Shown: in pieces, positions 17,279 to 26,145 of the stretch | How positions within the stretch are numbered: the first letter of the stretch is position 1 | Layout: every line of letters begins with the position of its first letter | Assembly (NCBI GenBank): GCA_900319105.1 | Contig: ONND01000009.1 | Location: 1-64,000, forward strand | DNA from: an uncultured Bacteroidales bacterium | Lineage (GTDB): Bacteria > Bacteroidota > Bacteroidia > Bacteroidales > Paludibacteraceae | Direction of reading: 5' to 3' | DNA: 64,000 nucleotides | Translations under genes and position numbers: made by a program | The notes under the pieces: model-generated | Seen by the model: the letters and a program-made list of their open reading frames with translations, nothing else | The model's database searches: none | Told to the model about the DNA's origin: nothing

Positions 17279-17639
17279 AGATACCGAAGAGTCCTTTTTT
17301 CTTAGGCTCTTCTTTTTCAACGGGAGTTTCCTCTTTCGCTTCGGGTGTCCATTCCGGACGCGCCTCAATATTTCCTACCTGCGCCTGCACGTATGCAATC
17401 ACATCCTGCAAGCCCTCGGTAAAATGCGCAAAATCCTCCTTGTACAAGAATACTTTGTGCTTCTCGAACGAAGGTGCCTCTCCTTCCTCGCCTTGACGAC
17501 GTTTACTCTCCGTAATACACAGATACAAATCTTCGTTTCGCGCTTTGCGAACGTCTAAGTAGTAGATACGCTTCCCAGCCTTGACGGAACGGCTATAAAC
17601 GATTTCCTGCTCGCGTCTTTCTTCCTTCTGGTTTTCCAT
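17271..17639 (-). CDS. PUR-alpha-like single-strand nucleic acid binding protein (DUF3276)
   Basis: A 122-residue protein starting MENQKEERREQ. The core EIVYSRSVKAGKRIYYLDVR...DLYLCITESKR...KHKVFLYKEDFAHFTEGLQDVI is the bacterial PUR repeat (DUF3276), a fold that binds single-stranded DNA or RNA. The tail is rich in Glu and Lys. The frame stays open to 17714, but that part contains the promoter, so the ATG at 17639 is chosen. It is convergent with coaBC and overlaps it by 8 nt. Confidence 0.85.
   Translation of the reverse strand: MENQKEERREQEIVYSRSVKAGKRIYYLDVRKARNEDLYLCITESKRRQGEEGEAPSFEKHKVFLYKEDFAHFTEGLQDVIAYVQAQVGNIEARPEWTPEAKEETPVEKEEPKKKGLFGIFK
17286..17317 (+). terminator. coaBC terminator embedded in the convergent gene
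   Basis: GAAGAG-T-CC at 17286-17294 pairs with GGCTCTTC at 17305-17312 (one bulged T), and T5 follows at 17313-17317. It lies inside the 3' coding end of the DUF3276 gene, where the other strand encodes the EPKKKG segment. Confidence 0.7.
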
Positions 17640-17691
17640 TTTGTTTGTTTGTTTTTTTAAGAAAAAATCTCGATTTTTCCGAAATCCGCTG

Positions 17692-17722
17692 CAAAAGTAC
17701 AAAAAAAAATGCACATATGCAA
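17692..17722 (-). promoter_or_regulatory. Promoter of the DUF3276 gene
   Basis: On the minus strand TTGCATATGTGC starts at 17722 and the -7 box TACTTTTG covers 17699-17692. The leader is about 45 nt. The plus strand carries the nusB promoter 29 nt further on. Confidence 0.8.
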
Positions 17723-17750
17723 AATTTTATTAAAAATAATCGTAATTTAT

Positions 17751-17781
17751 TTGCATATTTAGAATTTTTTCAGTAATTTTG
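17751..17781 (+). promoter_or_regulatory. nusB promoter
   Basis: TTGCATATTT starts at 17751 and the -7 box TAATTTTG covers 17774-17781, 20 nt apart. The nusB start is 24 nt further on. Confidence 0.8.
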
Positions 17782-17804
17782 CGCGATTTTTAGTTGTTTT
17801 TAGT

Positions 17805-18758
17805 ATGATTAACAGAACAATGGTTCGAACACGTGTCATCCAAACGCTGTTCGCCTATTACAAAGATTCCGATAAAACAGTCACGACAGCTCGCAAAGAG
17901 CTGACGAAAAGTTTTGCCGACACGTACGATCTCTATTTTATGCTCCTTGATTTTATCAATGAGCTAACAGCCTATGCCCAACAACAGCTGGAAGAGCAGA
18001 TTGGTCGTGCCCGTGCCACCCACTCCAATTGGCAGCCGAACCGCCGCTTCGTAGCCAATCGTCTGGCGCAACAGATTTTTGATAACCGCACGTTGCGCTC
18101 GCGCATAATGGAGCAACATCTATCTTGGGATAGCGGAATGCCTGCGGTGGTAGAGATATATCGGCAGTTGACCGAGAGCGATTTCTATAACGAGTATATG
18201 AATGCGGAGACATGCACGTACGAGGATGATAAACGTCTATGGCGTCTGATCTTCCAGCATTTATTGGCCAACAGCGAGACGCTGAACGATGCGTTAGATG
18301 AATTAGAGGTCGTTTTGGACAAAGCCAACTGGACGACGGACGCAGATGTAGTCATCAGTTATGTCATCAAAACAATCAAGCGTTATCAGGAAGACAGCAC
18401 ACCCGATACACCCCTTCTGGAGATGTTTGACAACGAAGACGAATTGGATTTCGCCAAGAAGCTGTTAGAGACCTCATTAAAGGGACATGAGGAATATGAA
18501 CAACTGATCAACGCACACCTCAAAGGTTGGGATGCAGACCGTATAGCGTATATGGACCGTATTATCCTGGAGACCGCGTTGGCGGAGATCCTGGAGTTCG
18601 AAGATATCGCCCTCACGGTTTCGATGAACGAATATATCGAATTGGCCAAGGAGTACTCGGGCGACAAGAGTTATATGTTCATCAATGGTATTTTGACGGA
18701 GATCCTGCGTGAATTGAAGCACGATGGATCCTGTATGAAAGCGTTAACACTTAAATAA
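17805..18758 (+). CDS. nusB: Transcription antitermination factor NusB, long form
   Basis: NusB acts with NusE in rRNA transcription antitermination. At 317 residues it is about twice the E. coli length, as is normal for Bacteroidota: an N-terminal extension starting MINRTMVRTRVIQTLFAYY is followed by a middle helical region and the NusB core in the last 130 residues (WDADRIAYMDRIILETALAEIL...VSMNEYIELAKEYSGDKSYMFINGIL). yajC follows after 8 nt. Confidence 0.93.
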   Translation: MINRTMVRTRVIQTLFAYYKDSDKTVTTARKELTKSFADTYDLYFMLLDFINELTAYAQQQLEEQIGRARATHSNWQPNRRFVANRLAQQIFDNRTLRSRIMEQHLSWDSGMPAVVEIYRQLTESDFYNEYMNAETCTYEDDKRLWRLIFQHLLANSETLNDALDELEVVLDKANWTTDADVVISYVIKTIKRYQEDSTPDTPLLEMFDNEDELDFAKKLLETSLKGHEEYEQLINAHLKGWDADRIAYMDRIILETALAEILEFEDIALTVSMNEYIELAKEYSGDKSYMFINGILTEILRELKHDGSCMKALTLK

Positions 18759-18766
18759 TTACAGAT

Positions 18767-19099
18767 ATGTTAAATTTGATTTTATTGCAGGCAGAAACAG
18801 CTGCCGATCCGGCACAAGGTAATCAGTGGTCCTTCTGGATCATGATGGTGCTCATTTTCGTAGTATTCTACTTCTTCATGATTCGTCCGCAGACAAAGCG
18901 TCAGAAAGAGCTTCAAAAGCAACGTGAGAGCATGAAAAAAGGCGATAAAGTAGTAACCGCAGGAGGTATCTACGGTGAGATCAAGGAGGTTCAGGACAAT
19001 GCCTTCATCATCACGATTGCCAAAGAGGTAACTATCAAAGTAAGCAAAGAGAGCGTCTTCCTGGATGCCGCAGAGGCTCAAGTAGAAGAGAAGAAATAA
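18767..19099 (+). CDS. yajC: Preprotein translocase subunit YajC
   Basis: A 110-residue single-pass membrane protein that associates with SecDF. The transmembrane helix is at about residues 22-42 (WIMMVLIFVVFYFFMI), followed by the signature RPQTKRQKE and a small beta domain with KKGDKVVTAGGIYGEI. Length and motif are typical. It lies between nusB and the YbbR-domain gene. Confidence 0.95.
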   Translation: MLNLILLQAETAADPAQGNQWSFWIMMVLIFVVFYFFMIRPQTKRQKELQKQRESMKKGDKVVTAGGIYGEIKEVQDNAFIITIAKEVTIKVSKESVFLDAAEAQVEEKK

Positions 19100-19113
19100 A
19101 TTGTCATTCTGCC

Positions 19114-20031
19114 GTGCGTAAGGAGATCCTCACATTTCTGCTCTTTGTCATTTTGGCCGCGCTGATGTGGTACGGTCATGCGATGCAATCCGTACGCAAT
19201 ACCCGCGTACCCGTCTGTATTCAATACACAGGCAAGCCGGATGCTATCGGATTTGGAGCAAAGGGTCTTCCTGACACGGTGATGATTGAGGTACGAGATG
19301 CCGGTTCACGCCTCAACGCCTACCATCGGGAGACTTTGCGGTTGACCATTGATCTGCGCTCCTATATCCATGGCGAGCAAGGAACGGTACAAGTGCCATC
19401 GGATGTATTGCGCCGCAGTATAAGCGATATCCTGCAAGGAACAAGTCGTTTGATTGAGACTTCGCCGGAGGATATCTCCTGTCCCTATTTCACGGAGCAG
19501 GAAAAGACAGTGGACGTAGCTTTTGCAGGTAATATTCATCTGGCGAATGAATATCAGATGGTAGGTGCACCCCGACTGAGTAGCACGCGCCTTAAAGTGT
19601 ATGGTCAGGAGAAAGCACTCGCAGCCATCGATACGCTCTACACCGAGGCACTGACCATCGAGAATGTCAGCGATACGATCAACAAACGTGTCGCATTGGC
19701 CGTTCCGGAAGGCATGCGGGCAAGCAAAGACAGCGTCGATCTACGTATCATCTCCGAGCGTTTTACGGAGAAGAAGTTCACCCTTCCGATACATGTCATC
19801 GGTGCTCCGGAGGGATATACGATTCGGCTCTTCCCGCAGGATGTAGAGGTGAGCGTACGCGTGGGAATCAGTCATTTCGGTAACGTGCAAGCGCAACAGA
19901 TACGCGCGGTGTGCACGTACACCCCCGAACGCAAAGACAAACTGAACGTCGAGTTGCAATATACCAATCCGTATATCACAGCCGCCTGGTCTTATCCGGG
20001 TATAGTAGAATTTCTATTGATAGAAAAATGA
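19114..20031 (+). CDS. YbbR-like domain protein
   Basis: A 305-residue protein with an N-terminal membrane helix (LTFLLFVILAALMWYGHAM) and a periplasmic part built of YbbR-type repeats, for example PVCIQYTGKPDAIGFGAKGLPD and a final VSVRVGISHFGNV region. In other bacteria YbbR/CdaR proteins regulate the diadenylate cyclase CdaA; whether that holds here is unknown. GTG at 19114 is the only sensible start. The stop overlaps the next start (ATGA). In many Bacteroidota the next gene is coaE, but here it is a DegT aminotransferase. Confidence 0.8.
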   Translation: MRKEILTFLLFVILAALMWYGHAMQSVRNTRVPVCIQYTGKPDAIGFGAKGLPDTVMIEVRDAGSRLNAYHRETLRLTIDLRSYIHGEQGTVQVPSDVLRRSISDILQGTSRLIETSPEDISCPYFTEQEKTVDVAFAGNIHLANEYQMVGAPRLSSTRLKVYGQEKALAAIDTLYTEALTIENVSDTINKRVALAVPEGMRASKDSVDLRIISERFTEKKFTLPIHVIGAPEGYTIRLFPQDVEVSVRVGISHFGNVQAQQIRAVCTYTPERKDKLNVELQYTNPYITAAWSYPGIVEFLLIEK

Positions 20032-21155
20032 AAAAGATTCAAATGGTTGACCTGCAAACGCAATACCAGCGTATCAAGCAGGATATAGATGCAGGTATTC
20101 AGGAAGTGATTGAATCCGCCGCCTTTATCAAAGGTCCCAAAGTAGCGGAGTTCCAAGCACATCTGGAAGCCTATACCGGCGCTAAGCATGTCATTCCGGT
20201 AGGCAATGGCACGGATGCCCTCCAAATAGCCTTAATGGGCTTGGGGCTAAAGCCCGGAGACGAAGTAATCACGCCTACTTTCACGTTTATCGCCACGGCT
20301 GAAGTAGTGGCATTACTAGGACTGACGCCGGTTGTGGTCGATGTCGATTGGAATACGATGAATATCGATGTAGAGGCTGTGCGTCGGGCAATTACCCCAA
20401 AAACCAAAGCGATTGTACCGGTTCATCTATTCGGTCAATGTGCGCCCATGGACGAAATCATGAAGATAGCCGAAGAGCATCATCTATTCGTTGTAGAAGA
20501 TGCGTGCCAGGCTATCGGTGCGCAATACACCTTCCCGGATGGGACGACCAAACAGGCCGGAACAATCGGTCATATCGGATGTACCAGTTTCTTCCCGTCG
20601 AAGAACTTAGGTTGTTACGGAGACGGAGGTGCTATCTTCACGGACGATGATGCCTTGGCCGACAGAATGCGCGCCATAGCGAATCATGGATGTCATATTC
20701 GCTATCATCATGACGAAGTAGGCGTTAATAGCCGTCTGGATAGTATTCAAGCTGCAATCTTGGATGCCAAACTCCCCCATTTGAACGAGTATATTGCCGC
20801 ACGACGAAAGGCTGCAGATTATTATGACAAAGCTTTTGCTAACAATTCCAAACTGCTCATTCCCGGTCGTCAGGCACACTCAACACATGTATTCCACCAA
20901 TACACGTTACGCGTCGTAGGTGCGAACCGCGATGAGCTGCGCAGCCAATTGGCAGAGCGCGGTATTCCGGCAATGATCTATTACCCCGTTCCGCTTCATC
21001 AGCAGAAGGCGTATCTGGATCCGCGCTATAAGGACGGCGATTTTCCGGTGGCAGAACGACTGGCAGAATGTGTGCTCTCGCTTCCAATGCACACGGAATT
21101 GGATGAAGAGCAGTTGGCCTATATCACGTCTAATACATTAGATCTCATCGGATAA
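20028..21155 (+). CDS. DegT/DnrJ/EryC1/StrS family aminotransferase
   Basis: A PLP-dependent sugar aminotransferase of about 375 residues. The N-terminus IQMVDLQTQYQRIKQDID and AFIKGPKVAEFQ are family signatures, followed by GNGTDALQIALMGLG, VHLFGQCAPMD, VVEDACQAIGA and the PLP-lysine region CTSFFPSKNLGCYGDGGA. Such enzymes make amino sugars for LPS or glycans. The substrate cannot be deduced, and no sugar-pathway neighbours are present. The frame is open from 19911, but the ATG at 20028, overlapping the YbbR stop, matches the family N-terminus. Confidence 0.9.
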   Translation: MKKIQMVDLQTQYQRIKQDIDAGIQEVIESAAFIKGPKVAEFQAHLEAYTGAKHVIPVGNGTDALQIALMGLGLKPGDEVITPTFTFIATAEVVALLGLTPVVVDVDWNTMNIDVEAVRRAITPKTKAIVPVHLFGQCAPMDEIMKIAEEHHLFVVEDACQAIGAQYTFPDGTTKQAGTIGHIGCTSFFPSKNLGCYGDGGAIFTDDDALADRMRAIANHGCHIRYHHDEVGVNSRLDSIQAAILDAKLPHLNEYIAARRKAADYYDKAFANNSKLLIPGRQAHSTHVFHQYTLRVVGANRDELRSQLAERGIPAMIYYPVPLHQQKAYLDPRYKDGDFPVAERLAECVLSLPMHTELDEEQLAYITSNTLDLIG

Positions 21156-21158
21156 ATT

Positions 21159-22667
21159 ATGCAAACCATCGGTCTAAATCAAACCCTGACGCAGACAACC
21201 AAGTTGTCGCCCACGCAGATTCAAGTAATCAGAATGCTTGAACTACCTTCTATTGAGTTGAGCAAACGCATCAACGAGGAGTTACAGGAAAACCCGGCCT
21301 TGGAGGAAGGGCGCGATGAGGCAGCTATGCCGGAGGCTAACGAAAACTATGATGCCTACGAAGAAGGTTATATAGCCGATGACGGTTACGATGACGGTCG
21401 TCAGCGAGATCCGTTGCAGAACGAGGATTTCAATTATGAGCAATACGTATCGGATGATGAGACTCCCAGTTACATGCTGCGCCAGCAATACAGTCCATCG
21501 GACGAAGACCGCCGCGAAGTGCCGATTATCGGCGGTAGCAGCCTGATAGAGGAACTCAAAGCGCAAGTGTACCTGACCGGCATGACCAAACCGCAACGAC
21601 ACATTGCCAAGTGGGTGTTGGGCAATATTGACGATGACGGATATCTCCGACGTACCATTGAGCAACTGGTGGACGATCTGATGTTCCAGGAACAACTGTC
21701 TATCACGGATGACGAGATGAGGGATATCGTACAGCAAATCAAGCAATTCGACCCGCCCGGAATCGCCAGTAGCAACCTGCAGGAATGTTTGCTCCGCCAA
21801 TTGGAGGTCAAGCAAGAAGAGAATCCGTCAGAAAGCATCGAATTGGCGCAACGTATTCTCACCGACCATTTTGAGGCCTTCTCCAAGCACCATTTCGATA
21901 AGATCATCCAGCGTCTCAAATGTACCGATGAGCAATTTCAGGCAGCGGTACAAGAGATTGTCCATCTCAACCAGAAACCCGCTAATGCTTTTACCGGCTC
22001 GGTGTATGAGACGCAGCGGGAGACCATTATACCGGACTTTACCATTGAGGAACGGGACGATGAACTGTTTGTAGTACTTAATACCGGAGATATTCCCGAA
22101 TTGCACGTGAGTCGTGAGTATAGCGACATGTTAGCCGACTATAGCAAGTCACCTAAGACGGAGGATAATAAACAAGCAGCGCAATTCATCAAGCAGAAAT
22201 TAGATGCTGCGCGGACATTCATTGACGCTATTCAACAGCGTAACGAGACGCTGATGAAGACAATGACTGCCATTCTCAAAGCGCAATACGATTTCTTCCT
22301 GGATGGCGAAGAGACGAGTCTCAAGCCTATGGTCCTACAAGACATCGCTGACAAAACCGGATACGACGTATCCACCATCTCACGCGTAAGTAACAGCAAA
22401 TATGTGGAAACCCGATTTGGTATCTATCCGCTGAAATATTTCTTCTCAGAATCGATGATCAACGCAGACGGAGACGAGATCTCCACGCGTGAGATAAAGA
22501 AGATTCTGCAGGAACTGATTGATAAAGAAGACAAGCGCAATCCGTTGACCGACGATCAATTGGTGAGCCTGATGAAGGAACATGGCTATCCCATAGCACG
22601 ACGTACTATCGCCAAATACCGTGACGGATTAGGCATCCCTGTCGCACGCATGCGCAAAACATTATGA
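21159..22667 (+). CDS. rpoN: RNA polymerase sigma-54 factor
   Basis: Sigma-54 of 502 residues. Region I starts LNQTLTQTTKLSPTQIQVIRMLELPSIEL and is glutamine-rich as usual. An acidic Region II is at about residues 45-110. The core-binding domain follows, and the DNA-binding part has the RpoN box ARRTIAKYRDGLGIP near the C-terminus. The gene encoding the required enhancer-binding activator is not in this window. The stop overlaps the next start by 4 nt. A sigma-54-like promoter sequence lies at 36880. Confidence 0.97.
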   Translation: MQTIGLNQTLTQTTKLSPTQIQVIRMLELPSIELSKRINEELQENPALEEGRDEAAMPEANENYDAYEEGYIADDGYDDGRQRDPLQNEDFNYEQYVSDDETPSYMLRQQYSPSDEDRREVPIIGGSSLIEELKAQVYLTGMTKPQRHIAKWVLGNIDDDGYLRRTIEQLVDDLMFQEQLSITDDEMRDIVQQIKQFDPPGIASSNLQECLLRQLEVKQEENPSESIELAQRILTDHFEAFSKHHFDKIIQRLKCTDEQFQAAVQEIVHLNQKPANAFTGSVYETQRETIIPDFTIEERDDELFVVLNTGDIPELHVSREYSDMLADYSKSPKTEDNKQAAQFIKQKLDAARTFIDAIQQRNETLMKTMTAILKAQYDFFLDGEETSLKPMVLQDIADKTGYDVSTISRVSNSKYVETRFGIYPLKYFFSESMINADGDEISTREIKKILQELIDKEDKRNPLTDDQLVSLMKEHGYPIARRTIAKYRDGLGIPVARMRKTL

Positions 22668-23299
22668 ATCAAATGCTCCACATAGCAGCCAAAGGCTTGA
22701 GTATTGTACTCTACCCGCTTTTCATACCTACGTATGGAATAGCGCTGTTCTGCTATGCTTTCCTACGTTTGATTCCGATGCCGTCAGTATGGCCGCTGGT
22801 AGCCGTTATCGGTACCTTCATACTCACCTGCGTTCTCCCTATCACCGCGATCTGGATGCTTATCCGAAGAGGGGTGGTGACGGATCTGCAGATTGAGGAT
22901 GCCGGTGAGCGGACGATGCCTTATATCTATACGATTTTTGGATTCGGTTGCTGGAGTTATCTGATGATATCTATCCTTCATGCGCCTGCCTGCATCGCCT
23001 TCACAACGATCGGCGGCACGATAGCTATTGGTCTCATTGCCATCATTAACAGATGGTGGAAGATCAGTGCCCATTTGACCGGTTTAGGCGGATTGGTAGG
23101 CGGTGTGATGAGTTATTATATGGGACTTGGCATGATGCCTTCATGGGGACTCATTGCCTGTTTATCCCTGCTTTCTTTAGCTTTAATGTACGCGCGCGTA
23201 GGCTTGGGCGCACATACATCCGCTCAAGTGAGCGCAGGATGGCTACTCGGTATAACCGCTACTTTTCTGCCCTATTGCATCTACGAGTATGTTGCATAA
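22664..23299 (+). CDS. Membrane protein related to PAP2 phosphatases
   Basis: A 211-residue protein with about six membrane helices. It has remnants of the PAP2 signature: AGERTMPYIY, WKISAHLTGLGGLVG in place of PSGH, and ARVGLGAHTSAQVSAGW in place of SRxxxxxHxxxD. The final Asp of the third motif is Gln here, so activity is uncertain. This form is common in Bacteroidota next to rpoN. It may act on undecaprenyl or lipid phosphates, or may be non-enzymatic. It overlaps rpoN by 4 nt and the DUF4105 gene by 11 nt. Confidence 0.75.
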   Translation: MNQMLHIAAKGLSIVLYPLFIPTYGIALFCYAFLRLIPMPSVWPLVAVIGTFILTCVLPITAIWMLIRRGVVTDLQIEDAGERTMPYIYTIFGFGCWSYLMISILHAPACIAFTTIGGTIAIGLIAIINRWWKISAHLTGLGGLVGGVMSYYMGLGMMPSWGLIACLSLLSLALMYARVGLGAHTSAQVSAGWLLGITATFLPYCIYEYVA

Positions 23300-24281
23300 G
23301 ATTCGTACATATTACCTGTTGTTGTGCATGATGGTTTGCATAGGAAGCCAAGCACAAACACTGAGCGACGAAGCCCGCATCTCGCTTGTTACCTGCACGC
23401 CGGGATCCGAACTATACGCCCGTTATGGACATACAGCTCTTCGTGTGTTGGATCCTGTTAATAAGATAGATATCTCCTTCAATTACGGTATTTTTGATTT
23501 CAATGTAGATCATTTCTACTGGAAGTTTGTAAAAGGCGAGACCTGGTATGAATTAGGAGCGAGTTCGACCCGCTGGTTCATGTACGAGTATGAACAGGAG
23601 GAACGCCCGGTATATGAGCAGGTACTGAACCTGACACCGGAGCAACGCCAGTCTATCTGGAAAGCCTTGTTGATAAATTTTGAACCGGAGAACCGCCAAT
23701 ACTTGTACAATTTCGTTTTTGACAACTGTGCAACCCGTCCGTACGTGCTGATTAAGAAAGCCTTGGGCGATTCGATCATCTCCGATTATAGAGGCTATAC
23801 CGGAGTTTCCTACCGTTCGTTCCTCCGCCATTACACAGGTAAGTGGACCTGGGAGAACGCAGGTATCAATCTTCTTTTCGGCCCTAAAGCCGATCAACCA
23901 ATGGAGACAGAACAACGTCTGTTCCTGCCGGAAGAACTGATGCGATATATGCAACAAGCCCATTTAGCAGACGGCACACCTCTTGTCAGTGAGGGTACGA
24001 TTGGTTCTTTTGCAACACCTACAACAGCCTGGTATGCCTCCTGGCCGTTCGGATTAGTGCTGTTCTTTCTCTTCGTATGTGCAATGAGCGTGCATGACCG
24101 TCGCAGCGGGAAATGGTCCTGGTGGATAGAAGCGGTAGTAGCCATCCCGTACATATTCCTCTTATTGGTCGTGTTCTTTTTGACCTTTTTCTCCTGTCAT
24201 CCCCTGGTAGGTTTCGGATGGCGATTATTGATTATTCCTATTACTCATTTATGCGCAAGAATCATTTATATAGTACGTTGA
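23289..24281 (+). CDS. DUF4105 membrane protein, possible lipoprotein N-acyltransferase
   Basis: A 330-residue protein with a signal peptide (to about residue 23), a DUF4105 domain and C-terminal membrane helices from about residue 245. Visible family residues are ISLVTCTPGSELYARYGHTALRV, DFNVDHFYWKFVKG and YNFVFDNCATRP, which include a His and a Cys that resemble a cysteine-histidine catalytic site. As I recall, a DUF4105 protein of Bacteroides has been reported as the missing lipoprotein N-acyltransferase (Lnb); applying this here is inference. It overlaps both neighbours, indicating tight coupling in the operon. Confidence 0.75.
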   Translation: MLHKIRTYYLLLCMMVCIGSQAQTLSDEARISLVTCTPGSELYARYGHTALRVLDPVNKIDISFNYGIFDFNVDHFYWKFVKGETWYELGASSTRWFMYEYEQEERPVYEQVLNLTPEQRQSIWKALLINFEPENRQYLYNFVFDNCATRPYVLIKKALGDSIISDYRGYTGVSYRSFLRHYTGKWTWENAGINLLFGPKADQPMETEQRLFLPEELMRYMQQAHLADGTPLVSEGTIGSFATPTTAWYASWPFGLVLFFLFVCAMSVHDRRSGKWSWWIEAVVAIPYIFLLLVVFFLTFFSCHPLVGFGWRLLIIPITHLCARIIYIVR

Positions 24282-25711
24282 TAATTAGTTTTTGGGCTCT
24301 CACTTTAACCGCAGCACCGCGTCTGACGGTAGTAGCTGTAGTCGATGGACTGACTACAGAGAACCTGACGATGCTGCGTCCCTATTGGTCGCAGGGCGGT
24401 TTACGCACGATGAGCGAGGAAGCCTTCCAGACTTCGGTCACCTACCCGCACCTCGTCTATGGAGGAAATGAAACAACGGCTACCTTGGTGACCGGCGTGA
24501 CTCCTGACCGTCACGGCTATTCAATGGATAACTATTTTATGCGTCGTGACCGCCAGATTCATACCATGCTGGAAGACGATGCTATTCAAGGTATTGGAAC
24601 AAACATGCACTGTTCCCCGCGGGCGTTGTTATCACAAACGATGACGGATAAAATGCGTCTGATGTATCCGAATGCCAAAATTTATGCCATTGGTCTTCAA
24701 CCGGAAACAACCATTCTTCTGGCCGGTCATTCGGCAAACGCATGCTGCTGGCTGGATGCCGAACAAAAACAATGGATTGCCACCACTGCATATAGTGAAG
24801 GTCTGCCTACTGCGGCGTTTGAGCAAAACCAAAGCGGCCGTATCACCACCCTGGCGGCACGTATGTGGATGCCTCGCATGGATATACCGGCATACACGGC
24901 TCCTACTGCCAAAGAGCGCAAGAAAGGATTTTCCTATGAAGTGGGCGATGTGCTCATGCGTTCTCCGGAAGCAAACACGCTGGTCATTGAATTAGCATTA
25001 GCGCTGCAACAATCGGAGAATATCGGCACGGATGCAACGCCGGACATGCTCATGCTTCAACTGAACAGTCTCAGCCCTTCGGCGCAATCAGACCGCATAG
25101 CGAGTGCTGAACACGAAGACATGTATCTGCGGCTTAATCAAGATCTCGGGTATCTGATGGAGCAGTTAGATCGCCGTATCGGCAAGGCTAATTATCAGGT
25201 CTTAGTGGTAGGTCGTCCGGTTTTAGGGACCGACGCCCAGACTTTATCCGATATCCATATGCCGGTCCAGCAGTTCAATGTGGATCGCGCAGCTGCTCTA
25301 ACGGGTACTTATCTGATGGCGCTATACGGCCATGAGAGATGGGTGGATGGCGGCTACGGACAATCTATCTATCTCAATCGCACGCTTATAGAGCAGAAAC
25401 GGCTGAGTCTGGAAACTCTGCAACGACAGGTAGCCAATTTCCTGATGGACTTTGAGGGCGTACAGATCGCTATGCCAGGATATGAGGCACTGCGCTATCC
25501 TGTTCTCAGTTCCACTCTATGCAAACGGCATACTGGCGACGTTGTCTTCATGCTCCAGCCGGGATGGCAATTACTGCGTAACGAAAAATACACACTGGAT
25601 CATGTGATTGACGATAATCCCGAGTCGCCCGTGCTGCTATGGAGCGGAACAATACGCCCCATGCCGCAAGGTACACTCACAGCAATCGATGTAGCCAATT
25701 TGATCTTTTGA
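24251..25711 (+). CDS. Alkaline phosphatase superfamily protein, degenerate active site
   Basis: About 486 residues, with a signal peptide (to about residue 22) and the fold of the PafA-like phosphatase/phosphodiesterase family. The first metal aspartate (VVAVVDGLT) and the likely nucleophile threonine (GGNETTATLVTG) are kept, as is GLQPETTILLAGHSANACCWLD. The later metal-binding motifs appear lost: the D-x-x-GH segment reads LNSLSPSAQ, the DH pair reads LVVGRPVLG, and the final THG-like motif is absent. This suggests a pseudoenzyme or a changed mechanism. The ATG at 24251 gives a proper signal peptide and a 31-nt overlap with the DUF4105 gene. Confidence 0.75.
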   Translation: MRKNHLYSTLIISFWALTLTAAPRLTVVAVVDGLTTENLTMLRPYWSQGGLRTMSEEAFQTSVTYPHLVYGGNETTATLVTGVTPDRHGYSMDNYFMRRDRQIHTMLEDDAIQGIGTNMHCSPRALLSQTMTDKMRLMYPNAKIYAIGLQPETTILLAGHSANACCWLDAEQKQWIATTAYSEGLPTAAFEQNQSGRITTLAARMWMPRMDIPAYTAPTAKERKKGFSYEVGDVLMRSPEANTLVIELALALQQSENIGTDATPDMLMLQLNSLSPSAQSDRIASAEHEDMYLRLNQDLGYLMEQLDRRIGKANYQVLVVGRPVLGTDAQTLSDIHMPVQQFNVDRAAALTGTYLMALYGHERWVDGGYGQSIYLNRTLIEQKRLSLETLQRQVANFLMDFEGVQIAMPGYEALRYPVLSSTLCKRHTGDVVFMLQPGWQLLRNEKYTLDHVIDDNPESPVLLWSGTIRPMPQGTLTAIDVANLIF

Positions 25712-25731
25712 ACACTAAAATACAAGGATAT

Positions 25732-26145
25732 ATGTTATTCTACGAAATTAAAGTTAATTACGAGCGTCAGACGGGGGAAGACAATCCCGGAAAAGTAAAA
25801 GAGACGTATCTGGTAGAAGGCGTTAACTGCGCCGATGTAGAAAATCGCTTAATGGAAGAAATCAAGCCCTTCATTTTCGGAGACTGTGAAGTAGTCAGTT
25901 GCAAGAAAGTGCAGTATTTTGATATTTTCCCCAATGAAGGCGGTGAGTATTGGTACAAAGGCCGTGTTGAGATGATCACGATAGACGGAGAGAAAGAGAC
26001 CCGTAAAGCTGTCTCCGTTTTGGTACAAGCCAACATGTTGGACGATGCCGTTTTTGCGCTCAAGCAATTCCTCAAGTCGCTTGACTGTGAAATTATCTCC
26101 ATAGCGAAATCGCCGATTATGGATATCTTAAGAGCTGTTAACTAA
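25732..26145 (+). CDS. DUF4494 family protein
   Basis: A 137-residue soluble protein of the DUF4494 family, which is common in Bacteroidota and has no known function. It begins MLFYEIKVNYERQTGEDNPGKV, continues with TYLVEGVNCADVENRLMEEI and ends with a helix after DAVFALKQFLKSLDCEI. The pattern is strand-rich with two helices. The open frame reaches back to 25639 inside the previous gene, but the ATG at 25732 is the family start. Its last base overlaps the next gene, so it belongs to the same operon as glsA and glsB. Confidence 0.8.
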   Translation: MLFYEIKVNYERQTGEDNPGKVKETYLVEGVNCADVENRLMEEIKPFIFGDCEVVSCKKVQYFDIFPNEGGEYWYKGRVEMITIDGEKETRKAVSVLVQANMLDDAVFALKQFLKSLDCEIISIAKSPIMDILRAVN

